A stretch of 64,000 bases of DNA from Actinacidiphila bryophytorum. Lineage in GTDB: Bacteria; Actinomycetota; Actinomycetes; Streptomycetales; Streptomycetaceae. The stretch is from positions 1 to 64,000 of the forward strand of contig NZ_JAFFIX010000006.1 in assembly GCF_016916835.1 (NCBI RefSeq), given 5' to 3'. Each line of letters starts with the position of its first letter. Within the stretch, counting starts at the first letter, position 1. Shown in pieces: positions 16,384 through 27,117 of the stretch. The notes beneath the pieces are model-generated. The model was not told the origin of the DNA and searched no databases. It worked only from the letters and a program-made list of their open reading frames with translations. Both the position numbers and the translations under genes were made by a program.

Positions 16384-17082
16384 ATGAGCGCCGTCGATCA
16401 CACTGCAGAAATGCCATCCGACATCGACGGTCCCGAGCCGCCCACACCCATAAAGCCCAAGCTCAGAGGGTGGCTGCACGCGGGCATGTTCCCCGCGGTG
16501 CTGATCTCGGGTGTGGTGCTCACCGCCTTCGCGCAGAGCACCAGGGGGCGCATCGCGTGTGCCGTCTTCACGGTGTCGGCGTGTGCGCTCTTCGGTGTCA
16601 GCGCCCTCTACCACCGCGGTGACTGGGGTCCGCGCGGCGCCGGAATTTTGCGCCGGCTTGACCATGCGAACATCTTCCTGATCATCGCCGGCACCTACAC
16701 ACCGCTGGCGATACTGCTGCTGCCGGGCGGTACGTCCCATCTGCTGCTGTGGCTGGTGTGGGCAGGAGCGCTGGCCGGAATCGCCTTCCGGGTCTTCTGG
16801 GTCGGCGCGCCCCGCTGGCTGTACACGCCCTGCTACATCGCGCTGGGCTGGGTCGCGGTCTTCTTCCTGCCGGACTTCCTGCGCACCGGCGGTGTCGCCG
16901 TGCTGGTCTGCGTGATCGTCGGCGGGGTGCTCTACAGCACGGGGGCCGCGGTCTACGGCTTCAAGCGGCCCAACCCGTCGCCGCGCTGGTTCGGCTTCCA
17001 CGAGGTCTTCCACTCGTTCACGCTGGCCGCCTTCATCGTCCACTACGTCGGCATCTCGCTGGTGGCCTACACCCACGGCTGA
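16384..17082 (+). CDS. trhA: Hemolysin III / TrhA-family membrane protein
   Basis: Predicted protein of 232 residues from the ATG at 16384. Upstream in-frame starts lie within the divergent promoter region and its palindromes. Seven hydrophobic helices follow a short cytoplasmic N terminus. Hallmarks of the PAQR-like hemolysin III family are seen: ALYHRGDW (helix 2 end), LDHANIFLIIAGTYTP (helix 3), and FGFHEVFHSFT with the paired His near the C terminus. Family members are integral membrane proteins linked to lipid homeostasis or metal binding rather than true haemolysis. A terminator follows at 17105. Confidence 0.85.
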   Translation: MSAVDHTAEMPSDIDGPEPPTPIKPKLRGWLHAGMFPAVLISGVVLTAFAQSTRGRIACAVFTVSACALFGVSALYHRGDWGPRGAGILRRLDHANIFLIIAGTYTPLAILLLPGGTSHLLLWLVWAGALAGIAFRVFWVGAPRWLYTPCYIALGWVAVFFLPDFLRTGGVAVLVCVIVGGVLYSTGAAVYGFKRPNPSPRWFGFHEVFHSFTLAAFIVHYVGISLVAYTHG

Positions 17083-17104
17083 CAGCCGGCGGCGCGCCCG
17101 CACA

Positions 17105-17137
17105 GGCCCGTACCCCCTCGGGGGGTGCGGGCCTTTC
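17105..17137 (+). terminator. Rho-independent-like terminator after trhA
   Basis: GGCCCGTACCCCC pairs with GGGGGGTGCGGGCC around a two-base loop, followed by TTTCT. The stem is strong and sits 22 bp past the trhA stop, before the promoter of the DHA2 exporter gene. Confidence 0.75.
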
Positions 17138-17171
17138 TGCTGTCGGGTTGGCAGGACTCGGTGCGAGAGCT

Positions 17172-17187
17172 ACTCTTTTTTGAGAGT
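17172..17187. promoter_or_regulatory. Candidate TetR operator before the DHA2 exporter
   Basis: ACTCTTTTTTGAGAGT has 5-bp inverted arms about a T-rich centre, about 35 bp before the exporter start and just ahead of its AGGAGA ribosome-binding site. The TetR gene two genes on is the natural candidate to bind it. Weak symmetry keeps this tentative. Confidence 0.35.
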
Positions 17188-17222
17188 CACTACCAATTGA
17201 TGTTCTCTCGCAGGAGACCGCG

Positions 17223-18842
17223 ATGTCCGCTCCCCCGACCGCTTCACCGACCGCTTCACCGACCGCTTCACCGACCGCTCCTTCGCAGCCCGACCCCCGG
17301 CGCTGGCTCGCCCTGGTCGCACTCAGCCTGAGCATGCTGGTGCTCAGCTTCGACACCACGATCCTCAACGTGGCCCTGCCGACGATGGCCGACCGGATCG
17401 GCGCGGACACCGGCGACATGCAGTGGATCGTCGACTCCTACACCGTCGTCTTCGCCGCCCTGATGCTGCCCGCCGGCCTGCTCGGCGACCGCTTCGGACG
17501 GCGCACGATGCTCGTCGCGGGCCTGGCGGTCTTCCTGGCCGGCTCGCTGCTCGGCTCCCTCGTCCACAGCCCGGGACCCGTCATCGCCGCCCGGACGGTC
17601 ATGGGCCTCGGCGGTGCCTTCGTGATGCCGCTCGCGCTGTCGGTGATCCCGTCGCTGTTCGGCCCCGCAGAACGCCCCAGGGCGGTCGCCATCGCCAGCA
17701 CCGCGATGGCCTTCGGTATGCCGCTCGGGCCGATCATCGGCGGCGCGCTCCTCGAGCACTTCTGGTGGGGCTCGGTCTTCCTGGTCAACATCCCGCTGGT
17801 CGCGCTCGCCATCGCCGCGTGCTTCGCGCTGCTGCCCGAGACCACCGACCCGGCCGCCCCGCGGGTGCGCGCCACCAGCACCTTCTGCACCGCCGCGGGC
17901 CTGGGCGCACTCGTCTACGGCATCATCGAGGCGCCCACCCGCGGCTGGGGCGACCCGCTCGTCGCCGCCATGCTCGCCGCCGGAGCCGTCCTGCTGGCCA
18001 CGCTCGTCCTGCGCGAGCGCAGCGTCGAACGGCCCATGCTCGACATGGGCCTGCTGCGGCAGCGCGGCTTCCTGTGGAACACCGTCGCCGCCACCCTGGT
18101 CAGCTTCATCCTCACCGGCATGGTCTTCGTCCTGCCCTCCTACCTGCAGAGCACTCTCGGCTACGACGCCCTCGGCACCGGGCTGCGGCTGCTGCCGATG
18201 ATGGGCGGGCTCATGGTCGCCGCCCGGATCGCCCCCGCGCTCACCGCCAAGGGCGGGCCGCGCCCGGTGATCGTCGCGGGCCTGCTGGTCCTGGCCGCCG
18301 GCGCCTTCCTCGGCGCCACCACCGCCGACGGCGACGGATACAGCCGCACCGCCGGATGGCTGGCCGTCGCGGGCGTCGGCTTCGGCCTGTCCATCGTCCC
18401 GGCCATGAACAGCGCACTCGGCGCGCTGCCCAGAGAGCGCGCCGGCAGCGGCTCGGGCCTGCTCCAGACGCTGCGGCAGACCGGGGCCGCCGTCGGCGTC
18501 GCGATCCTCGGCAGCGTGCTCGCCGCCGGCTACACCGGGCGGCTCGACACCGCGGGGCTGTCCCCGGACGCCGCGGCCACCGCACGCGACTCCCTCGTCG
18601 GCGCGCACGCGGTCGCCGCGCGGCTCGGCGACCGCGCGCTCGCCGCGTCCGCGGACTCCTCCTACCTGCACGGCATGAACCTCACGCTGGTCGTGTGCGG
18701 GGCGGCCGCACTGGTCACCGCACTGCTGGTGGCCGCCTTCCTCCCCAACCCCCGCCAGGAGCGCACCGCGGCACCGCCCGCCGCCCAGGGTGCGGAGGGC
18801 GCCGACACGATGGCCGCGCGGCCCGCGGATGCCCGACAATGA
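17223..18842 (+). CDS. DHA2-family MFS drug exporter (14 TM)
   Basis: Predicted protein of 539 residues with about 14 hydrophobic helices, the usual number for H+-coupled DHA2 multidrug exporters. It has the helix-1/2 motif LSFDTTILNVALPTM, loop motif GDRFGRRTM between helices 2 and 3, and the antiporter-type PLGPIIGGALLEHF motif in helix 5. The cytoplasmic N terminus contains three tandem PTAS units from a 12-bp repeat. The ribosome-binding site is AGGAGA. It precedes a TetR gene with a 4-bp gap, so the pair is likely a self-regulated efflux unit. Confidence 0.88.
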   Translation: MSAPPTASPTASPTASPTAPSQPDPRRWLALVALSLSMLVLSFDTTILNVALPTMADRIGADTGDMQWIVDSYTVVFAALMLPAGLLGDRFGRRTMLVAGLAVFLAGSLLGSLVHSPGPVIAARTVMGLGGAFVMPLALSVIPSLFGPAERPRAVAIASTAMAFGMPLGPIIGGALLEHFWWGSVFLVNIPLVALAIAACFALLPETTDPAAPRVRATSTFCTAAGLGALVYGIIEAPTRGWGDPLVAAMLAAGAVLLATLVLRERSVERPMLDMGLLRQRGFLWNTVAATLVSFILTGMVFVLPSYLQSTLGYDALGTGLRLLPMMGGLMVAARIAPALTAKGGPRPVIVAGLLVLAAGAFLGATTADGDGYSRTAGWLAVAGVGFGLSIVPAMNSALGALPRERAGSGSGLLQTLRQTGAAVGVAILGSVLAAGYTGRLDTAGLSPDAAATARDSLVGAHAVAARLGDRALAASADSSYLHGMNLTLVVCGAAALVTALLVAAFLPNPRQERTAAPPAAQGAEGADTMAARPADARQ

Positions 18843-18846
18843 CGTC

Positions 18847-19467
18847 ATGTCCCCTCGAACCCCCGACGCCACCGCCCCCCGGGCCGGACTGCGGGAACGC
18901 AAGAAGATCCAGACCCGGCTGGCGATCCGCGAGTCCGCCTTTCGGCTCTTCGCCGAGCACGGATACGACGCCACGCCGGTGGACCGGATCGCGGCGGACG
19001 CGGACGTGTCGCCCAGCACCGTCTTCCGCTACTTCCCGACGAAGGAGGACATCGTCCTCACGGACGAGTACGACGACGTGATGGCGGACAAGCTGCGGGC
19101 CAGGCCCGAGGGCGAGGCACCGCTGGTGTCAGTGCGGATGGTGCTGCACGAGCTGTTCAGCACCGTACTCAACGACCCCGCCCAGCGGGCGGAGCTGGTG
19201 CTGCGCGAGCAGCTCGTACGCGACGTGCCGGCGATTCGTGCGCGCGCGCACGAATCGTTCTCGCTGACCGGGCGGCTGCTCGGCGGCATCATCGCCAGCC
19301 GCACCGGGCGGACCGCTGACGCGCTCGAAGTCCGGGTCTTCACCGCGGCGGTGTTCGCCGCGATTCATGAGGCCACGATGTTCTGGGTCGAGAAGGCGCC
19401 GGACGAGGACCTCCTGGTCCTCATCGACCGCTCCCTCCGCATCCTCACCCGCGGCCTCGCCATCTGA
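18847..19467 (+). CDS. TetR-family transcriptional regulator
   Basis: Predicted protein of 206 residues from the ATG at 18847; an ATG at 18829 that overlaps the exporter stop is an equal alternative. The N-terminal HTH (about residues 20-66) reads RLAIRESAFRLFAEHGYDAT with recognition helix SPSTVFRYFPTKEDI. The C-terminal ligand-binding helices are family-typical but not diagnostic. It probably represses the exporter gene immediately upstream and is relieved by an exported compound. Confidence 0.85.
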   Translation: MSPRTPDATAPRAGLRERKKIQTRLAIRESAFRLFAEHGYDATPVDRIAADADVSPSTVFRYFPTKEDIVLTDEYDDVMADKLRARPEGEAPLVSVRMVLHELFSTVLNDPAQRAELVLREQLVRDVPAIRARAHESFSLTGRLLGGIIASRTGRTADALEVRVFTAAVFAAIHEATMFWVEKAPDEDLLVLIDRSLRILTRGLAI

Positions 19468-19489
19468 CCCCCGGGGGGGTCACCCCCCG

Positions 19490-19872
19490 CCCCAGGGTGA
19501 TTGCCACTTGCTGTGCGCTTGCACCTTCCGGTGCGTGGGTGATTGGGCGCGCAGTTCCCCGCGCCCCTGAAAAACGCTCACCCTGCAGGGCGAGGGCACC
19601 CCACCAGGGGCGCGGGGAACTGCGCGCCCAGCCCGGGCGGACGGGAAGAAAGCGACGCCACCGCAAGTGGCAATCACCCAGGCGCCCCCACCGGCGGAAA
19701 GGTGAACGCCCGCCGCAAGAGGCACCCACCCAGGGGCGCGGGGAACTGCGAGACAAGCCCCAACGGTGCTGGGGCCGACCGCCCACCGCAAGGGGCAGGG
19801 CCTAAGGGGCGCGGGGAACTGCGCGCGCAACCCGCCACCGGGTCGCAGACCCGCCACCGGGTCGCAGGTGAG
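19490..19872. repeat. Dense cluster of family A repeats
   Basis: This gene-free gap of about 400 bp between convergent genes is almost wholly repeat. It holds a reverse arm at about 19549-19569, forward arms near 19606, 19736 and 19807, and internal CACCCAGG/GGCAGGGCC pieces. A short direct duplication, GGGTCGCAG, occurs near 19838 and 19859. Nothing else is recognisable. Confidence 0.65.
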
Positions 19873-19873
19873 G

Positions 19874-21907
<2,034 letters not shown>

Positions 21908-22161
21908 GTCACCCTCTCACGGTCCCGTGTGCGGAGCCTGCTTCCGGCGGCCGCGGGCGGGGTGGGCCGCCGGGGGCCGGGCGGAGACGGGGGCAAGGGT
22001 GGCGCCGTACAACCTTTTCTGCGGTACCGCACGGTTGCGACAGGGGAGTGTCAATTCCCCGCAAGGAAGCGCTGTCGGCCGGCCGCGGTGCCTAGCCTCC
22101 TGGGTGGCGGGGGCCGGGATCAGCAGTGGCCCCCGTGTGGTCCCACACGGAGGGAAGACCG

Positions 22162-24078
22162 ATGCGGATGATGCCCCGGCTCAGCGGTGCCGTCATGGCA
22201 CATCCCAGACGCCGGCGTGAGGCGGAGGTGCTGGCGGGGCTGGATGCGACGGGGCGGCTGCGGGTCGTCCTCGACCCCGAGCCCGAGGGGCCGCCCACCG
22301 CGCTGCGGACCGCGGCCGCCGCGTGGGCCGCGGTGGAGCCCGGCGCCACCCACCACCTGGTCCTGCAGGACGACGTGCAGCTGGCCGACGGCTTCTTCGA
22401 GCACGCGGCCGAGGCGGCCCGGGTCGCCCCGGACGACGCCGTCGCCTTCTACACCAACTGGAACTCCCGCAACGGCGCCGCCGTCCGCGCCGCCGCCCTG
22501 ACCGGGGCGTCCTGGGCGGAGGCGCTGGACGAGTACGCGCCCTGCGTCGCCCTGATGCTGCCGGCTCAGGTCGCCGCGGGCTACGGCGGCTTCGCCGCGG
22601 GGGACGGGGCGGGCTGGCCGTACGACGTGCTGATGTACCGCCACCTGCGGGCGAGCGGGACCCGGCTGCGTATCGCCGTGCCGAACACGGTCGAGCACTC
22701 GGGCCTGCCCAGCATCGCGGGCAACGCGGCCCACGGGCTGCGGCGTGCCGCGGTGTTCGCCGCCGCGGCGCCCGGCGCGGGCACGGCGGACTGCGCGGCC
22801 CTGACGGTCGTGCCCTTCCTCAAGCACGGGACCGCCCAGTGCGCGGTGCGGACCGGCTCGGGTTCTGGCCTCGGGTCCAACTCCGGCTCCGGCTCCGGCT
22901 CCGGCTGGGAGTACCTGGAGACCGAGCGGTATCTGCGCCGGGCCGGCTGGTCGTTGCGGGCGGTGCGCGCGGACTTCGAGGCCGCGGGCGCCGCCGGCGC
23001 GCTTCCCCCGCGGGCCGCGTGGAACACCTGGCTGACCGCCTTCGCCCTGGGCACCGCCCTGCGGGCGCACGGCGGCGGCGACGCGCCGCACGGCGACGCG
23101 GCCCTGCGGACCCTGGGTCCCGGCGGGGTGTGCGACGACCTGTCGCCCGCGCAGATCGAGTCGGCCGCCGACGCGCTGCACGCGCTGAGCAAGGCCGGTG
23201 TCGAGGCGGGGCGCAGCGCGGGGAGCCGGCTGCGCAGGACCGGTGTCACCGCGACGGTGACCGCGGCCCCCGTCACCGCGGTGACCGGCGCGGGCGGGGA
23301 CTTCGCCCGCGGCATCGGCCTGCTACTGGGCGACCTCGGGCACGCGGTGCACTTCCTGCCGGGGCCGGTGAGCGCGGCCGACCTGCGCGGATGCGACCGT
23401 GTCGCCTACCTCGCCGACGGCCTGGCCGCAGGCGGCACGCAGCCGCCCGGCGTGGACGAGGTCCTGCGGGCGGCGGCGGAGGCCGGGGTGCGCCGGCTGG
23501 TGTACGTCGGCACGGCCGCGGCCTGCGGCGGCACCGTCGTACCGGAAGGGCCGCTGGCGGAGCCGGACGAGGGCGACCCGGGCCGGGGGCAGTGGCTGGC
23601 GGAGTCGGCCGTCGCCCGGTGGGCGGCGCAGGGGCGTACCGCGACCGTGCTGCGTACGGCGGAACCGGTCGGCCCGCACGCGCCGGCCGGCACGGTGACC
23701 GCCGACTGGATCCTGCGCGCCTGGACCCGCAGGGACCTCCCGCTGGAGTCCGACCGGCTGCACCAGCTGGTGGACCACCGTGACCTGGCAGCCGCCGTGC
23801 ACGCGGCGCTCACCGGCCCGGCGGGCACACCCGGCGCGGCCCCGCAGGTCGTGCACATCGTCTCGGCCGTGCACGACGAGGACGCCTGGGCGGCGCAGGT
23901 CGCCGCGGTGACCCGGCCCACCGCACGGACGGTGCCGGCGCAGCGCGGCTCCGGCCGCCTGCCGGCCCTGGAGACGGGCCTGGCGGGCGCCCTGCTCGGC
24001 TGGAAACCGACGGCACCGCTGGCCGACGGGCTGCGCGCGCAGGCCCAGTGGCTGGCCTATGACACGGAGTGTTGTTGA
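22162..24078 (+). CDS. Two-domain protein: GT-A-like glycosyltransferase plus NAD-dependent epimerase/dehydratase
   Basis: Predicted protein of 638 residues. The ATG at 22162 follows GGAGGG. The N-terminal about 200 residues resemble a GT-A glycosyltransferase with a metal-binding LVLQDDVQL motif (about residue 70), followed by a Gly/Ser linker built from a hexanucleotide repeat (near 22858-22910). The C-terminal part from about residue 370 is a Rossmann fold with TGAGGDFARGIG and a YVGTAA strand, like extended SDR sugar epimerases, though the YxxxK pair is not obvious. It opens the RiPP operon and overlaps the next start as TGATG. A role in making or attaching the sugar is inferred. Confidence 0.65.
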   Translation: MRMMPRLSGAVMAHPRRRREAEVLAGLDATGRLRVVLDPEPEGPPTALRTAAAAWAAVEPGATHHLVLQDDVQLADGFFEHAAEAARVAPDDAVAFYTNWNSRNGAAVRAAALTGASWAEALDEYAPCVALMLPAQVAAGYGGFAAGDGAGWPYDVLMYRHLRASGTRLRIAVPNTVEHSGLPSIAGNAAHGLRRAAVFAAAAPGAGTADCAALTVVPFLKHGTAQCAVRTGSGSGLGSNSGSGSGSGWEYLETERYLRRAGWSLRAVRADFEAAGAAGALPPRAAWNTWLTAFALGTALRAHGGGDAPHGDAALRTLGPGGVCDDLSPAQIESAADALHALSKAGVEAGRSAGSRLRRTGVTATVTAAPVTAVTGAGGDFARGIGLLLGDLGHAVHFLPGPVSAADLRGCDRVAYLADGLAAGGTQPPGVDEVLRAAAEAGVRRLVYVGTAAACGGTVVPEGPLAEPDEGDPGRGQWLAESAVARWAAQGRTATVLRTAEPVGPHAPAGTVTADWILRAWTRRDLPLESDRLHQLVDHRDLAAAVHAALTGPAGTPGAAPQVVHIVSAVHDEDAWAAQVAAVTRPTARTVPAQRGSGRLPALETGLAGALLGWKPTAPLADGLRAQAQWLAYDTECC

Positions 24079-25073
24079 TGAAGATCCTGATGGCCAGCCC
24101 GGAGCCGCCGGCCAGCGACTACGGCAACGGCGTGACCGCCCGCAGGTGGGCGGGCATGCTGCGGGAACTGGGCCACGACGTACTGATATCCCTGGGCTAC
24201 GAGGGCGGCGGCTACGACGCGCTGGTGGCCCTGCACGCCGGCCGCAGCGCCGAGTGCATCCGCCGCTTCGCCGCCGAGCACCCCGGCGCCCCGATCGTCA
24301 TCGGACTGACCGGCACCGATCTCTACCCGGACTTCGCCACCAGCGGTGTGGACCCGGCCGTACTGGAACTGGCCGACCGGTTCGTCACCCTGCAGAGCCA
24401 CGGCGTGCAGCAGCTCCCGCCGCAACTGCGGCCCCGGGCACGGGTGATCACCCAGTCCCTGCCGCCGGTCCCCGCCGCCGAGCCGCGCACCGACTGCTTC
24501 GAGGTCGCCTTCCTCGCCCACGTCCGCCCGGTCAAGGACCCGCTGCTGCCCGCGAAGGCGGTACGGCTGCTGCCCGCGGACTCGCGGATCGCCCTGACCC
24601 ACGCGGGCGGCGCCCGTGACGAGGCGTCGCAGCGCGAGGTGGCCGCCGAGGCCGCGGACAACCCCCGCTACACCTGGCTGGGCGCGCTGCCGCGCGCCGA
24701 CGCGCTGCAGGTGCTGGCCAGGAGCCGCCTGCTGGTGCTCTCCTCGCGGCACGAGGGCGGCGCGAACGTGGTCACCGAGGCGCTCGCCGTGGGGGTGCCG
24801 GTGATCTCCACGCACATCCCGGGCTCGACCGGCCTGCTCGGCGACGACTACCCCGGATACTTCCCGGTCGGCGACGCCGACGCCCTCGCCGCGGCCCTCT
24901 ACGCCGCCGAGCGGAACGACGGCGGCGTGTACGACCGGATGAAGGAACGCTGCGGCGCTCTGCGGCACCTCGCGGAGCCCGGCCGCGAGAAGCACGCATG
25001 GGCCGAACTGTGGGCCGAACTGCGGGCCGAACAACCTTCCCTTACCGAGCGTGTCAGGAGAGGACAGCCGTGA
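24078..25073 (+). CDS. SenB-like (selenosugar synthase family) GT-B glycosyltransferase
   Basis: Predicted protein of 331 residues. It matches the TIGR04348/SenB group in layout and motifs: MKILMASPEPPAS...GNGVTARRW start, LVALHAGRSA, IVIGLTGTDLYPDF, FLAHVRPVKDP, SSRHEGGANVVTEALA and LLGDDYPGYFPVGD. SenB joins selenophosphate with UDP-GlcNAc to make a selenosugar in selenoneine biosynthesis. No SenA or selenophosphate synthetase gene is in this window, so selenoneine is unlikely. In a YcaO-TfuA cluster a sulfur nucleophile is plausible, which is inference. Start and stop overlap its neighbours (TGATG and GTGA). Confidence 0.75.
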   Translation: MKILMASPEPPASDYGNGVTARRWAGMLRELGHDVLISLGYEGGGYDALVALHAGRSAECIRRFAAEHPGAPIVIGLTGTDLYPDFATSGVDPAVLELADRFVTLQSHGVQQLPPQLRPRARVITQSLPPVPAAEPRTDCFEVAFLAHVRPVKDPLLPAKAVRLLPADSRIALTHAGGARDEASQREVAAEAADNPRYTWLGALPRADALQVLARSRLLVLSSRHEGGANVVTEALAVGVPVISTHIPGSTGLLGDDYPGYFPVGDADALAAALYAAERNDGGVYDRMKERCGALRHLAEPGREKHAWAELWAELRAEQPSLTERVRRGQP

Positions 25074-26443
25074 AGCTCCGAGACTCCGTACCCAAGGTGA
25101 ACGGCGGCGGCGTGCACCGGGAGTACACCTCCGCGCAGACCTACGAACGGGTCCGCCCGCACCTGCGGCGGATGGGGGTGACGAGGGTGGCCGAGATCAC
25201 CTGGCTCGACCGGATCGGCATCCCGGTCTACAACGCCATCGCCCCCCGCTCCAACGACATCATCTCCGTCTACAACGGCAAGGGCCTGAGCCAGTCGGAC
25301 GCCAGGACGTCCGCGGTCATGGAGGCGGTGGAGCGTTTCTCCGCGGGCCTGCCGATCCGCCCGTCGGTGATCGCCTCGTACGCGGAGCTGGTGAAGGCCG
25401 GCCGCACCGTGCTCGACCCGCGCGAGAACCTGATCACCCTGTCCAGGTACTACCGCGACGACACCCCCATCTCCTGGGTGGAGGCGCACGACCTGATGAG
25501 CGGTGACGCGGTGCTGGTCCCGCAGGACTGCGTGGCCTACTCGCTGGCCTCGCACGAGCCGCCGACGTACGAGGTCTCCACGACCAACGGCCTGGCCTCG
25601 GGCAACAGCCTGGAGGAGGCGATCTGCCACGCGCTGACCGAACTGGTCGAGCGCGACTCGATGACCGGCGCGGAACTGGTGAGCAACCAGCTGTGCCAGA
25701 TCCTGGAGAAGGGCATACTCGCCGACCGGCAGCCCGAGGAGCTGACCGACCTGCTCAAGGAGGCCCACCCGCACGTCGACCCCGACAGCCTGCCGCCCAA
25801 GGCGCTGGCCCTGGTCAAGCTCTTCAGGGACGCGGGCCTCGAACTGCGGGTCGTGCACCTGACCTCGGACCTGGGCATCCCCAGCTTCCTCGCGGCGACC
25901 TCGGAGGAGATCAGCCCGACCACCTCGCAGGGGCACGGCGGCTTCGGCACCCACCCCGACGCGGAGGTCGCGATCATCCGGGCGATCACCGAGTGCGCGC
26001 AGAGCCGGGCCGTCGACATCCAGGCGATGCGCGAGGACATCCGGCTGCCCGACGAGGATGTCAGCAAGTACCAGAAGCACGTGCAGCGTTCGTCGACGAT
26101 CGACAAGGGCGCGTGGGCCTGGCGCCCGCTGCGCAAGGTCGTGGACTTCGCGGACATCCCCTCCTGTCGCACCGGCGACGTCATGGACGACATGCGCTTC
26201 ATGCTCGACCGCTTCCGGGAGTGCGGCATCACCCGCGCGCTCGCGGTGGACCTCTCGCCGCCCGGGATACCGGTGACGGTGGTGCGGGTGATGGTCCCGC
26301 AGTTGGAGTCGTGGGCGGTGGACCACGGCAGGATCGGCGCGCGCGGCGCCGCGGCATGGAACCGGGCGCTGGCCGAACTCTCGGCGCTCCAGCAGAAGTT
26401 GCAGCAGGAGCAGGACGACGAGGAGCAGGGGGTGCCGGCATGA
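25070..26443 (+). CDS. YcaO-domain protein, TfuA-dependent type (peptide thioamidation)
   Basis: Predicted protein of 457 residues from the GTG at 25070 behind AGGAGAGG. YcaO enzymes phosphorylate the peptide backbone amide using ATP. The ATP/Mg motifs are present: SAVMEAVERF (Glu85, Glu88), EEAICHALTELVERD (about 182-195) and ITECAQSR (Glu308, Gln311, Arg313). The C terminus lacks the PxPxP tail typical of azoline-forming cyclodehydratases. No ocin-ThiF partner is nearby, and TfuA follows at once with an ATGA overlap. That pairing marks the thioamide-forming class. The substrate is presumably the peptide at 27118. Confidence 0.88.
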   Translation: MKLRDSVPKVNGGGVHREYTSAQTYERVRPHLRRMGVTRVAEITWLDRIGIPVYNAIAPRSNDIISVYNGKGLSQSDARTSAVMEAVERFSAGLPIRPSVIASYAELVKAGRTVLDPRENLITLSRYYRDDTPISWVEAHDLMSGDAVLVPQDCVAYSLASHEPPTYEVSTTNGLASGNSLEEAICHALTELVERDSMTGAELVSNQLCQILEKGILADRQPEELTDLLKEAHPHVDPDSLPPKALALVKLFRDAGLELRVVHLTSDLGIPSFLAATSEEISPTTSQGHGGFGTHPDAEVAIIRAITECAQSRAVDIQAMREDIRLPDEDVSKYQKHVQRSSTIDKGAWAWRPLRKVVDFADIPSCRTGDVMDDMRFMLDRFRECGITRALAVDLSPPGIPVTVVRVMVPQLESWAVDHGRIGARGAAAWNRALAELSALQQKLQQEQDDEEQGVPA

Positions 26444-27108
26444 GTGCCGTGGTGTTCATCGGTCCGAGCATCAGCCGGGAGGAGGCGGCGGCGGCGCTGG
26501 ACGCGGAGTTCCTGCCGCCGGTCAAGCGCGGCGACATCGCGGAGCTGCTGGCCCGCCCGGAACCGCCCGAGGCCATCGGCATCGTGGACGGGAAGTTCCT
26601 GCAGAGCATGTGCATCTCCCCCAAGGAGGTGCTGGAGGCCATGGACGCGGGCGTGGCCATGTTCGGCTCGTCCAGCATGGGCGCGCTGCGGGCGGCCGAG
26701 TGCGAGCCCTTCGGCATGGTCGGGGTCGGGAAGATCTTCGACGAGTACGTGACCGGGCGGATCGACGCCGACGACGAGGTCGCGGTGGTCTACGACGAGA
26801 AGTCCGGCACCGCACTGTCCGAGCCGATGGTCAACCTGCGCTTCGCGGTCGCCGCGGGACTGGAGGCCGAGGCATTCTCCCCCGCGACCGGGGACCGCTT
26901 CCTGGACATCGCCAAGGGCCTGTACTTCCCGCAGCGCAACGCCCGCACGGTGCTGATGCTGCTGCGCAGGGAGCTGGACGCGGCCGAGTACGACCGGGTC
27001 GCCGGCTACTTCACCGAGTCGGCGCCCGACACCAAGCGCGACGACGCACTGCTGCTGCTGGCCCGTATGCGGGAGCGCCTCGGCGGCTCTTCCGCCCCCA
27101 CCGCCTGA
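26440..27108 (+). CDS. tfuA: TfuA-like protein, YcaO partner for thioamide formation
   Basis: Predicted protein of 222 residues. The N-terminal strand VVFIGPSISREEA matches the start of the TfuA core domain. GIVDGKFLQ, SPKEVLEAMDAGVAMFGSSSMGALRAAE and a C-terminal helical part are also family-typical. TfuA is thought to help YcaO obtain or use a sulfur donor, converting backbone amides to thioamides. It overlaps the YcaO gene by 4 bp and is followed 9 bp later by the precursor gene, with a strong AGGAGAG site between. No sulfur carrier or donor gene is found close by. Confidence 0.85.
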   Translation: MSAVVFIGPSISREEAAAALDAEFLPPVKRGDIAELLARPEPPEAIGIVDGKFLQSMCISPKEVLEAMDAGVAMFGSSSMGALRAAECEPFGMVGVGKIFDEYVTGRIDADDEVAVVYDEKSGTALSEPMVNLRFAVAAGLEAEAFSPATGDRFLDIAKGLYFPQRNARTVLMLLRRELDAAEYDRVAGYFTESAPDTKRDDALLLLARMRERLGGSSAPTA

Positions 27109-27117
27109 GGAGAGACC

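Noticed and set aside
24078-25073. Selenoneine biosynthesis locus
   Set aside because: SenB-like only; no SenA (EgtB-like) or selenophosphate synthetase gene in the window, and the neighbours are RiPP genes.
25070-27108. Azole-forming TOMM (thiazole/oxazole) cluster
   Set aside because: The core has no Cys, there is no ocin-ThiF partner or flavin dehydrogenase, and the YcaO lacks a PxPxP tail. TfuA points to thioamides instead.
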